Assembly (NCBI GenBank): GCA_947471505.1 | Contig: CANIWM010000010.1 | Span: forward strand, 1-64,000 | Direction of reading: 5' to 3' | DNA from: Chthoniobacteraceae bacterium | GTDB taxonomy: Bacteria > Verrucomicrobiota > Verrucomicrobiia > Chthoniobacterales > Chthoniobacteraceae | Length of the DNA stretch: 64,000 nt | In this document: in pieces, positions 42,318 to 50,316 of the stretch | Numbering within the stretch: position 1 is the stretch's first letter | How the letters are laid out: each line of letters starts with the position of its first letter | The notes under the pieces: model-generated | Seen by the model: the letters and a program-made list of their open reading frames with translations, nothing else | Told to the model about the DNA's origin: nothing | The model's database searches: none | Translations under genes and position numbers: made by a program

Positions 42318-44564
42318 ATGAAACTGACTGTATCCATCTTGCTCGCTGCCGTGCTGCTTTTGCGCGCGGAGGATGGCGCTGCGATTTATACGCGGCTGTG
42401 TGCGGATTGCCACGGGGCAAAGGGTGAGGGCGTGGCGAAGAAGTATGATGAGCCGCTTTTCGGCGAGCGCTCGGTGGCGTCGCTGGCGAAGTATATTGAT
42501 AAGGCGATGCCCGACGGCGAACCGGAGAAGAGCAACGCGGAAGAGTCACTCGCTGTAGCGCAGTATATACACGGTGCGTTTTATTCGCCGGAGGCGCGGG
42601 CGCGGAATCACCCGCCGAAGCACGAGCTGGCGCGGCTGACGAATCGGCAGTTTCGCGAGTCGGTGGCGGATCTCATCGGGAGCTTCCGCCCGGCGCAGAA
42701 GGTGGGCGCGGGGACTGGGCTGAAGGCGGAGTATTTTCAGTCGGATGGGATGAACAAAAAATCCAAGCGCGTGCTGGAGCGCGAGGACAAGGTGCTGGAC
42801 TTCGACTTCGCCGAAGGGAGCCCGGCGGAGGGAATGAAGGCGGACCAATTTTCCATCGCTTGGAATGGCTCGCTGATCGCGCCGGAGACGGGGTTTTATG
42901 AGTTCAAAGTGCGCACGCCCAACGGCGCGCGACTGTACGTGAACTCGGACTTCAAAGACGGTGACAGCAACGCCCGCGACGACTCGGGGGCTAAGCGTGA
43001 GGCGACGCTGATTGATGCGTGGGTGAGCAGCGGCGAGGAGGTGCGCGAGGAGGCGGCGAAGATTTTCCTGCTCGGTGGGCGGAGCTATCCGTTCCGATTC
43101 GATTACTTCAAATACAAGGACAAGCGGGGCTCCGTGCGGCTGGATTGGAAGCCGCCTCAAGGCGCGTGGGCTGTGCTCTCCGCGCCGCATCTGTCGCCGG
43201 TGCAATCGCAGCGCGTGGCGGTGATCTCCACCGTCTTTCCAGCAGACGACGGGAGCCTCGGATTTGAGCGCGGCACGAGTATTTCCAAAGAGTGGCACGA
43301 CGCGACGACGAGGGCGGCTGTCGAAGCGGCAAACGAAGTCGTCACCCGGCTGCCGCGCCTTGGTGCAGAGCCGCAAAAGCTGATGGAATGGGCGGAGTCC
43401 TTTGCGCATCGCGCTTTCCGTCGCCCGCTCACACCAGAGCTGCGAGCGCTGTATGTGGACCGTGCATTTGCTGCCGACCTCGCGCCGGAAGTCGCCGTGA
43501 AACGCAGCGTGATCGCCGTGCTGAAGTCACCTCGTTTTCTTTACCCCGAACTGACCGAGGGCGACGACTTCGCCACCGCGGCCCGGTTGGCGCTTGGCAT
43601 GTGGGATTCGCTCCCCGACCTCGCGCTGCTGGAAGCGGTCGGCAAAGGCGAAGTCCACACGCCCGAGCAAGTCCGAGCACAAGCCGCCCGCATGATGGAC
43701 GACCCACGCGCCAAGGCGAAACTCGCCGACTTTTTCCAGCACTGGCTGGGCGTCGGCGAGTCCGAGTCACTGGCGAAAGACGCGAAAGCATTCCCCGAGT
43801 TCGACGCGCCGCTCATCGCCGACTTGCGCGAATCGCTGGAGCGATTCGTCGAGCGCGTCGTGTGGAGCGAGAAGTCCGACTACCGCGAACTCCTGCTCGC
43901 CGACTACGTGCTGATGAACGCCCGCATCGCCAAGTTCTACGGCGCGCAACCGCCACCCGACGGCGAGTTCTTGCCTGTGAAATTCGACCCCGCACTGCGA
44001 GCGGGAATCTTCACCCATCCCTTCCTGCTCAGCCTGCATTCCTACACGAAAACCACGTCGCCCATTCATCGCGGCGTCTTCCTCACCCGCAGCGTCATGG
44101 GCCGGATGCTCAAGCCGCCGCCGCAGGCCGTCGAGTTCAAGGATGAGCACTTCAACCCCTCGCTCACCATGCGCGAAAAAGTCACCGAGCTGACCTCTAA
44201 AGCAAGCTGCATGGGCTGCCACGCGACGATCAATCCGCTCGGCTTCTCACTCGAAAACTTCGATGCCGTAGGCCGCTTCCGTCTTTCCGAGAACAACAAG
44301 CCGGTGAATACCGCGACCGACTACGTGAGTTCCGAGGGCGACTTGGTAAAACTGCACGGACCCCGCGATCTCGCCATTCACACCGCCAGCAACGACGTCG
44401 CGCGGCGCGGATTCGTGCGCCACCTTTTCCAATACACCGTGAAGCAAGCCCCCGCTCTTTTCGGCCCCGACACGCTGCAAAAGCTCGACGCCCAATTCGC
44501 CACCGCCTTCCACATCCGCAACCTCTATATCGAGTCCAACATCCTCGCTGCTATCCCGCGCTGA
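42318..44564 (+). CDS. DUF1592-family cytochrome with PA14-like domain
   Basis: A 748-residue secreted protein. A signal peptide (about 1-17) precedes a cytochrome c domain with CADCH (about 29-33). Next comes a PA14-like beta-domain (about 128-275: LKAEYFQSDGM and FYEFKVRTPNGARLYVNSD), then DUF1592, DUF1588 and DUF1585 regions with a second heme motif CMGCH. This family is typical of Planctomycetes and Verrucomicrobia and is usually paired with a DUF1552 protein, which is encoded about 0.7 kb downstream. A periplasmic redox or carbohydrate-binding role is likely. The reaction is not known. Confidence 0.85.
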   Translation: MKLTVSILLAAVLLLRAEDGAAIYTRLCADCHGAKGEGVAKKYDEPLFGERSVASLAKYIDKAMPDGEPEKSNAEESLAVAQYIHGAFYSPEARARNHPPKHELARLTNRQFRESVADLIGSFRPAQKVGAGTGLKAEYFQSDGMNKKSKRVLEREDKVLDFDFAEGSPAEGMKADQFSIAWNGSLIAPETGFYEFKVRTPNGARLYVNSDFKDGDSNARDDSGAKREATLIDAWVSSGEEVREEAAKIFLLGGRSYPFRFDYFKYKDKRGSVRLDWKPPQGAWAVLSAPHLSPVQSQRVAVISTVFPADDGSLGFERGTSISKEWHDATTRAAVEAANEVVTRLPRLGAEPQKLMEWAESFAHRAFRRPLTPELRALYVDRAFAADLAPEVAVKRSVIAVLKSPRFLYPELTEGDDFATAARLALGMWDSLPDLALLEAVGKGEVHTPEQVRAQAARMMDDPRAKAKLADFFQHWLGVGESESLAKDAKAFPEFDAPLIADLRESLERFVERVVWSEKSDYRELLLADYVLMNARIAKFYGAQPPPDGEFLPVKFDPALRAGIFTHPFLLSLHSYTKTTSPIHRGVFLTRSVMGRMLKPPPQAVEFKDEHFNPSLTMREKVTELTSKASCMGCHATINPLGFSLENFDAVGRFRLSENNKPVNTATDYVSSEGDLVKLHGPRDLAIHTASNDVARRGFVRHLFQYTVKQAPALFGPDTLQKLDAQFATAFHIRNLYIESNILAAIPR

Positions 44565-45134
44565 CTACGCCGGAAAAAAATCTCGTAAGGCGAACTGCAC
44601 GCTGGGGAGCGTTGTGGGCTGCAATTCTTCGTCTGCGGAGACGCGGCGCACGTTCGTCCAGTGTCCGTCTTTGGCTCCGGTGTGGACTTCGACGATGCGC
44701 TCGTTGGCGAGGATGAGCCAGTATTCGCCGACTCCCGCTTCGGCGTAGATGGATGCCTTTTCCCGGTCGAGGTCTTCGCTGGTGACGGCGACTTCGATGA
44801 CGAGGTGGGCTGTGGTGGGGTGGGCATGTGAGTAGTCCTCTGGGCTGCCGGCCACGACCGCGATGTCGGGCTCGGGCTCGGAATCGGCGAGGGTCAAAGG
44901 AGCGCCTTGTCTCACATACCAAGGCTCCGCACCGAGGGAGCGAAAAAGCTCGCGGTGGAGAATAGACGTTACGGCGGCGTGTAGCGGTGACGTGCGTTCT
45001 TTTCCGAAAATGACTCCACGAATCAACTCGGCACGTTTCGGAACAAATCCCTTCTCAAATAGAAGATGATACCCGGCAACGCTCACAGGGAGGGCGTGCT
45101 TGCGGATTTCTGGATTGTCTAAAACAGAGAGCAT
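44565..45134 (-). CDS. Uma2-family (DUF820) PD-(D/E)xK protein
   Basis: 189 residues of the Uma2 family: ELIRGVIFGKERTSPLHAAV at the N-terminal side, SEPEPDIAVVAG (catalytic Asp), then VIEVAVTSEDLDREKASIYAEAGVGEYWLI (Glu and Lys). It has the putative restriction-endonuclease-like core, with all core residues present. Such genes are often multi-copy in cyanobacteria and the PVC group, and their role is obscure. It sits on the opposite strand between the DUF1592 and DUF1552 genes and ends one base after the former, so it looks inserted into that gene pair. Confidence 0.87.
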   Translation of the reverse strand: MLSVLDNPEIRKHALPVSVAGYHLLFEKGFVPKRAELIRGVIFGKERTSPLHAAVTSILHRELFRSLGAEPWYVRQGAPLTLADSEPEPDIAVVAGSPEDYSHAHPTTAHLVIEVAVTSEDLDREKASIYAEAGVGEYWLILANERIVEVHTGAKDGHWTNVRRVSADEELQPTTLPSVQFALRDFFPA

Positions 45135-45236
45135 GGGTGAGACGTTACCCGAGAAGGCAGGCGCTTCAATGCGCAAAACGCTGCAAACCTCTCCAAGCGT
45201 AGGCACGTTCGCGGGTAGTCCCAGCACATTCGATCT

Positions 45237-46538
45237 ATGATTATTACACGTCGTCACTTTCTCCGCAGCATCGGTGCTTCCGCTGCGGTGTTGCCGTTTT
45301 TGCCTTCTATGCCGTCGCTCGGGGCGGTGGGGGCGAAGGCGCAGCGGGTCATCTTTATGTTCACGCCGAACGGGGTCGTTCAGCCGGATTTTTGGCCGGA
45401 TGAGGTGGGGGAGAACTTCACACTCAAGCGCATCCTTGCGCCGCTGGAGCCGTTCAAAAGTCGCACGCTGACGCTGAAGGGTATCTCGAATAAAATTCGC
45501 GGGGATGGGGATGGGCACATGCGCGGGATGAGCTGCTTGTTGACGGCCATCGAGCTTTTCCCCGGCAATATCCAGGGCGGGAGCGATAAGCCTGCGGGCT
45601 GGGCGCGGGGGATTTCGATTGATCAAGAGCTGCGCAATTTCCTGCAAAAGAATCCGGCGACGGCGACGCGATTTGGCTCGCTGGAGATCGGTGTGAATGT
45701 GCCGCACCGCGCAGACCCGTGGACGCGCTGGGCCTACGCGGGGCCGAATCAACCGGTCGCGCCGGTGAGCGATCCGTATGAGCTTTTCGAGAAGCTGTAT
45801 GGGCAGATGAAAGACGGTGAAAACTTAGGCAGCGTGCTGGATGAAGTGCGCGACGATCTGCGCACCGTCGCGGCGAAGCTCTCCGCCGACGAGCGCGCCG
45901 GGCTGGAGAAGCACACGACGTTCATCCGCGAGATGGAAAAGGAACTGCAAGGCGGCAAGGGGCGCGATTTGCGTTTTCCACCGCCGGTGCTGGAGCAGGG
46001 CGTATCCACAGATAACGACGGGATGCCGAAGATCAGCGCCATGCAGATTGACTTGCTGGTGAACGCATTCGCAAACGACCTCGCTCGCGTGGCGACGTTC
46101 GATTTCACGAACTCCGTGGGGCAGGCGAAGATGCGTTGGCTGGGTATCGACGACAATCACCACGGCCTCTCGCACGAGCCCGATAGCAACGCCGCCGCGC
46201 AGGAAAAGCTGGTGAAAATCAACGTCTGGTTTTGCGAGCAACTCGCCTCGCTGGCGGCAAAGCTCGACGCGATCCCGGAGCCCGGCGGCACGGGCACGAT
46301 GCTGGACAATACGACCATCATTTGGACGAACGAGCTAGGAAAAGGAAACAGCCACTCGCACGACAACATCCCCTTCATCTGCGTCGGGGGCGGTCTCGGT
46401 CTGCAAATGGGCCATGCATTAAAATACGAGAACGTCCCACACAACCGACTGTGGATGCGGCTGGCGCAATCGTTCGGCCACGATTTGCCGAGCTTCGGCA
46501 GCAAGGACTACTGCGCGGATGGGGCGCTGGTGATTTAA
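45237..46538 (+). CDS. DUF1552 Tat-exported protein
   Basis: 433 residues. The N-terminus is a twin-arginine signal (TRRHFLRSIGASAAVLPFL), so the protein is exported folded. The DUF1552 body has FTPNGVVQPDFWPD, GHMRGMSCLLTAIE and IWTNELGKGNSHSHDNIPF. It is of normal family length. These proteins are related to sulfatase/alkaline-phosphatase-like folds and accompany DUF1592 cytochromes. The pair probably acts together in the periplasm on an unknown substrate. Confidence 0.87.
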   Translation: MIITRRHFLRSIGASAAVLPFLPSMPSLGAVGAKAQRVIFMFTPNGVVQPDFWPDEVGENFTLKRILAPLEPFKSRTLTLKGISNKIRGDGDGHMRGMSCLLTAIELFPGNIQGGSDKPAGWARGISIDQELRNFLQKNPATATRFGSLEIGVNVPHRADPWTRWAYAGPNQPVAPVSDPYELFEKLYGQMKDGENLGSVLDEVRDDLRTVAAKLSADERAGLEKHTTFIREMEKELQGGKGRDLRFPPPVLEQGVSTDNDGMPKISAMQIDLLVNAFANDLARVATFDFTNSVGQAKMRWLGIDDNHHGLSHEPDSNAAAQEKLVKINVWFCEQLASLAAKLDAIPEPGGTGTMLDNTTIIWTNELGKGNSHSHDNIPFICVGGGLGLQMGHALKYENVPHNRLWMRLAQSFGHDLPSFGSKDYCADGALVI

Positions 46539-46539
46539 C

Positions 46540-47649
46540 TCAAAAGCTCCACTGGCCAGGGACGATCTCGCGGAAGCTGCCTTGGTTTTGCTTCGCGAGG
46601 TCTTCCATAAACTTCAAGCCGTTGTCAGGAAGGTAGGCTACAACGTTGATGATTGCAGGCTTTGGGAGCTGCTTTTGCTTTTCCGCGACTTCGCTCAGCA
46701 GGAGTTTGTCCACCTTGTCAGTCGGTACTCCGTCGCTGACAAAAAGGATGGCGTCTGGGGACATCGCGAAGGCCAAATCCAGCGCCGCGCCTGCGCGAGT
46801 CCCGGCGTGGTTAAACGTGGGGTTTGCAGCAGGGCCGCTCGGCTTGAAGCCTGCCGCTTCTCGCTCCGATGCGCGGGCTGCGGCGATGAGCTTGGTGGCG
46901 GGGCTGTGCTCGCGGACAAATTGAATGGCCCGGTTTTTCTCCGCGTCGTTCACTGCGGTGAGCGTTGCCTTATAGGGCTTCACGTCGCCCGCAAAGCACA
47001 CGACGCTGAACTGCATCGTATTATCGAGGCTCTGGATGAGTCGCGTCACTTCGCGCTCAAGTCCCGCGTAGGTCTTGTCGCTCTTTTTGACTTTTCCATT
47101 GAGCGACACGCCATCAATCATCGAATCCGAGACATCCACGACGAGGACGATATTGCGGGCGCGGGTGCGCAGGCCGAAAAAGTTGATGCCACTGCCGCCG
47201 CCACCGCTGCCGCCGCCGGGCGTGCCGGTCGCGCCGAATGCACTGCCTGCGCCGCCCATGCCGATAGCGCGGTTTGCGAAGACCTCCGTCGTCGCGGAGG
47301 GGAGTTCGGGCATTTCTGGCAGCGCGACTTTGGCGAGCGCGGAGTTCGTGGTCACGCGCTTGGCCTGCTCGGGCGCGCTCATGGTGCTCTGCTTCCGGCC
47401 TAGTGAAACTTTGTGCTCTGCGCCTGCGCGGGCTTGCTCTGCGCTGCCAGGCGGGGGCATGAACTTCTTCCGCCCGACAGTCTGCTTTGTGATAATGAAG
47501 TAGCCTGCGGCGACAAAAAATACGACGTGCAGGAGTAGGGAGATGAAGAGGAACTTCCTCGTCATCAGCTTTTGCAAGAACGACGGCCCTTGCGGCCCAC
47601 TCGGGACGGCTCTTGGTTTGACTGCTTTTGGTTTTGCGGTGACGGCCAT
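46540..47649 (-). CDS. Membrane-anchored vWA-domain protein
   Basis: 369 residues: a short cytoplasmic N-terminus, one membrane helix (about 31-53, FLFISLLLHVVFFVAAGYFII), a long linker ending in a glycine-rich stretch, then a von Willebrand A domain (about 165-365). The metal site begins DVSDSM, followed by a Thr/Gly loop and FVSDGVPTD. vWA domains bind proteins through Mg2+. It follows the TPR-like gene on the same strand with a three-base gap, so the two are co-translated. The partner is unknown. Confidence 0.83.
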   Translation of the reverse strand: MAVTAKPKAVKPRAVPSGPQGPSFLQKLMTRKFLFISLLLHVVFFVAAGYFIITKQTVGRKKFMPPPGSAEQARAGAEHKVSLGRKQSTMSAPEQAKRVTTNSALAKVALPEMPELPSATTEVFANRAIGMGGAGSAFGATGTPGGGSGGGGSGINFFGLRTRARNIVLVVDVSDSMIDGVSLNGKVKKSDKTYAGLEREVTRLIQSLDNTMQFSVVCFAGDVKPYKATLTAVNDAEKNRAIQFVREHSPATKLIAAARASEREAAGFKPSGPAANPTFNHAGTRAGAALDLAFAMSPDAILFVSDGVPTDKVDKLLLSEVAEKQKQLPKPAIINVVAYLPDNGLKFMEDLAKQNQGSFREIVPGQWSF

Positions 47650-47652
47650 GGT

Positions 47653-48630
47653 TTACTCCTTTTTTGCTGCGGTTGCGGGTTCGTTGGCAGGGGCGAGGAT
47701 TTTCTCCCGCTTCTCGACTTTCACTAGTAGTTCATCGGTGGCCGCTGCTTCTGGCGTGCTGGCGAAGTCGGCCTTCAGCTCTTTGATGGCGAGCTTCGCG
47801 CGCTCAAAATCATCGAGCCCGAAGTGCGCCTTCGCTGCGCCTAATGTCGCCTGCGGCAAATAGCCCCGCTGGCTCGGATAGAGCGCGGCGATCCGCGTGT
47901 AATTCAGCAACGCCTGCTCGTAGAAAACGATCGCCTCGGGGCCTTTGTTCTCGGCTTTGAGCCCCTCGGCGATCGCGAGGTAGCTGTCGCCGCGATTCAC
48001 GGAGATCATCCCGAGAATGTCGTGCCGCCGGACGGACTTCACCGCTTCCTCGTAAAGAGAGAGTGCCGCTTTATGCTCGCCCTTCCGCGTCTTCGCTACA
48101 CCGGCGAAAGCCTTCGTCAGCTGCTGATTCTCAGGGTTGGATGCCTGCCGGGAAAAAGTATCCGCAACATCCTGCGCTTCCTTGTCTTTCTTCAGCGAAA
48201 GCAGCGCCTGGATCTGCATCGGCACGAGGTCCACCCACCAGCTCCCCGGTGCATCCCGGAAGCCGGCAAACCGGTCCACGTCGGCCTGCATCGCTTTCAG
48301 AAGAGCCTCGGCTTTTCCCTCGGCGAGAGCCTTTGGCGCGGCGTCGATGATGGGCGGTTTCACGAAATCGAGCTTCGCGATTTCCGCCAGCTTGATGCCC
48401 ACCGTCATTTCTGCGCCGGGAATGTTCACCACGGTGCCGTCCGCGTTTTTCTGCTGGCGGGGGAAGGTCGCCATGATGTCTTCGCCGGAGCGGTTCATGG
48501 AGGTGGGAGTCAGGATGCGGCCGTCCTTCATAAATATGCGGCCCGGATCGGGAGCCTGCGCGAAACCCGCCTGCACAAAAGTAAGCAGGAAGCTGGCGGC
48601 TAAAGAAAGCACTGGAAGGCGGCGAGACAT
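47653..48630 (-). CDS. Secreted TPR-like helical repeat protein
   Basis: 325 residues with a signal peptide (about 1-25), a small N-terminal beta part (RIFMKDGRILTPTSMNRSGED) and a helical body. The body has TPR-like pairs such as AALSLYEEAVKSVRRHD, GPEAIVFYEQALLNYTRIAALYP and LPQATLGAAKAHFGLDDFERAKLAI. It is probably a periplasmic scaffold. It comes directly before the vWA gene in the same operon, so it may bind the vWA domain. No enzymatic motif is seen. Confidence 0.72.
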   Translation of the reverse strand: MSRRLPVLSLAASFLLTFVQAGFAQAPDPGRIFMKDGRILTPTSMNRSGEDIMATFPRQQKNADGTVVNIPGAEMTVGIKLAEIAKLDFVKPPIIDAAPKALAEGKAEALLKAMQADVDRFAGFRDAPGSWWVDLVPMQIQALLSLKKDKEAQDVADTFSRQASNPENQQLTKAFAGVAKTRKGEHKAALSLYEEAVKSVRRHDILGMISVNRGDSYLAIAEGLKAENKGPEAIVFYEQALLNYTRIAALYPSQRGYLPQATLGAAKAHFGLDDFERAKLAIKELKADFASTPEAAATDELLVKVEKREKILAPANEPATAAKKE

Positions 48631-48759
48631 ACGGTTCGAGTTTTGTGGGAAATGGCCCTATCGAAGGCAAAATGTCCAGCCGGACGTTGCGGGAGCGGCA
48701 AAAATATATGCCACACACTTGCCAAGCGCGCCTTCGTCGCCTCTTGTCCGCGGCACTTT

Positions 48760-50265
48760 ATGAAATCTGTTTTCGTCCTCAGCGTCGCATTCGCCACCAT
48801 CCTCCACGCGCAGACTGTGCTGGTAAAACCGTACGTGCAGCCCGGCGACGGGCCAAAGCTCGATGGCCCCGACGTGAAGGTGCTGACGTGGCTCACCGAC
48901 GCGAAACCCGGGCAATTCACCGTCGAATACACCGTCAAAGGCCAGACCATGAAGACCGTCCAAGCGGAGGTGACGCCGCTCGATTTTGCCCTCGCGGCAC
49001 CAAAACTCCGCCTCCCCACGCCCCAGCCCTCGACGACCCTCGATGACGTGAAACAGGCCGTCGTCGAGTCCTTCGCTCCCATCAAAGAGCACGAGCAGCA
49101 CTACCTCCGCTACCGCGCCGTCCTCCCCAATTTGCCGATGGATAGCGAAGTGGATTGGCGCGTCCGGCTCGGCACCACCGTCGTCCGCACGGCGACGGTA
49201 AAGACGCGCGCCACGGCCACCAAGACCGTCCGCTTTATCGCCGTCGGCGACATGGCCAGCAACAAGCCCGAGGAGTTCGCCGTCGCGCACCAGATGAGCC
49301 TCGCCAAGCCCGACTTCATCCTCGCCCTCGGCGACATCGTCTATCCCGGCGGGCGCGCATTGCAGTATCTGAATCACTTCTTCCCCTGCTACAACGACGT
49401 CGCCCTCGCCAGCCCCAAGACCGGCGCGCCGCTCATGGCCACCGTCCCCATTTACCCCATCGTCGGCAACCACGACGCCGACATGCAAAAGTTCCCAGAC
49501 TACCCCGACGCCTACAGTTGCTTCTACTGGTTCTCCGTTCCAAAAAATGGCCCCGGCCCCGGCCTGTGGAACGTCCCCCTCGGCAAAGACGAGAAACTCG
49601 CCACCGCCTTCAAAACAAGCGCCGGAGCCGAATACCCGGCGATGAGCAACTATTCCTTCGACTACGGCGCAGGCCACTTCCTCGTCCTCGACGCCAACAG
49701 CTACGCCATGAAAGAGAACGACAAGATCTTCCCGTGGATCGAGAAAGACCTCACCGAGTCCAAACAAAAATGGAAGTTCGTCTGCTTCCACCAGCCGGCC
49801 TTCCACACCTCCCGCGAGCACTACACCGAGCAGAAAATGCGAATACTCGCGCCACTCTTCGAGCGCGCCGGAGTGGATGTCGTCTTCGCCGGGCACGTCC
49901 ACAATTACCAGCGCAGTATGCCGCTCAAATTCGTCCCCGGCCCCGGAGGCCGCGACAACCGTGGGCGCGTCAACGGCACGCTCACGCTCGATAAAACATT
50001 CGACGGCATCACCGATACCACGCCCGAAGGCGTCATCCACATCGTCAGCGGCGGCGGCGGCGCGCGACTCTACTCTGTCGATTTGGAGAAGACCGTCGCT
50101 TACCTAGAAAAAGAGCACCCCGGAAACTACCAGCCTCTCACCGCCAAATACGTCGCCGAGCATAGCTTCACCAGCATCGAACTTTCCCCCACGACCTTCA
50201 CTCTCCGGCAGATCAACACAGCGGGAAAGGAATTGGATCACATCAAAATCACGAAAGGGAAGTAG
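48760..50265 (+). CDS. Purple-acid-phosphatase-like metallophosphoesterase
   Basis: 501 residues: signal peptide (about 1-17), an N-terminal Fn3-like domain, then a calcineurin-type phosphoesterase. Dimetal motifs in order are AVGDMASN (GD), LALGDIVYPG, VGNHDAD (GNHD), FVCFHQPAFH and FAGHVHNYQR (GHxH). It would hydrolyse phosphate esters in the periplasm. The ATG at 48760 opens the signal peptide, although the frame is open further upstream. mutS follows after 51 bases. Confidence 0.87.
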   Translation: MKSVFVLSVAFATILHAQTVLVKPYVQPGDGPKLDGPDVKVLTWLTDAKPGQFTVEYTVKGQTMKTVQAEVTPLDFALAAPKLRLPTPQPSTTLDDVKQAVVESFAPIKEHEQHYLRYRAVLPNLPMDSEVDWRVRLGTTVVRTATVKTRATATKTVRFIAVGDMASNKPEEFAVAHQMSLAKPDFILALGDIVYPGGRALQYLNHFFPCYNDVALASPKTGAPLMATVPIYPIVGNHDADMQKFPDYPDAYSCFYWFSVPKNGPGPGLWNVPLGKDEKLATAFKTSAGAEYPAMSNYSFDYGAGHFLVLDANSYAMKENDKIFPWIEKDLTESKQKWKFVCFHQPAFHTSREHYTEQKMRILAPLFERAGVDVVFAGHVHNYQRSMPLKFVPGPGGRDNRGRVNGTLTLDKTFDGITDTTPEGVIHIVSGGGGARLYSVDLEKTVAYLEKEHPGNYQPLTAKYVAEHSFTSIELSPTTFTLRQINTAGKELDHIKITKGK

Positions 50266-50316
50266 GGATCACGCGCTGCTTGCCGTGCGTGCGTGAGCCG
50301 TTAGCCTCCGCCGACG

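Noticed and set aside
48658-50040. A 460-residue minus-strand frame opposite the metallophosphoesterase
   Set aside because: No domain or signal, and the plus-strand gene has a complete metal-binding motif set.
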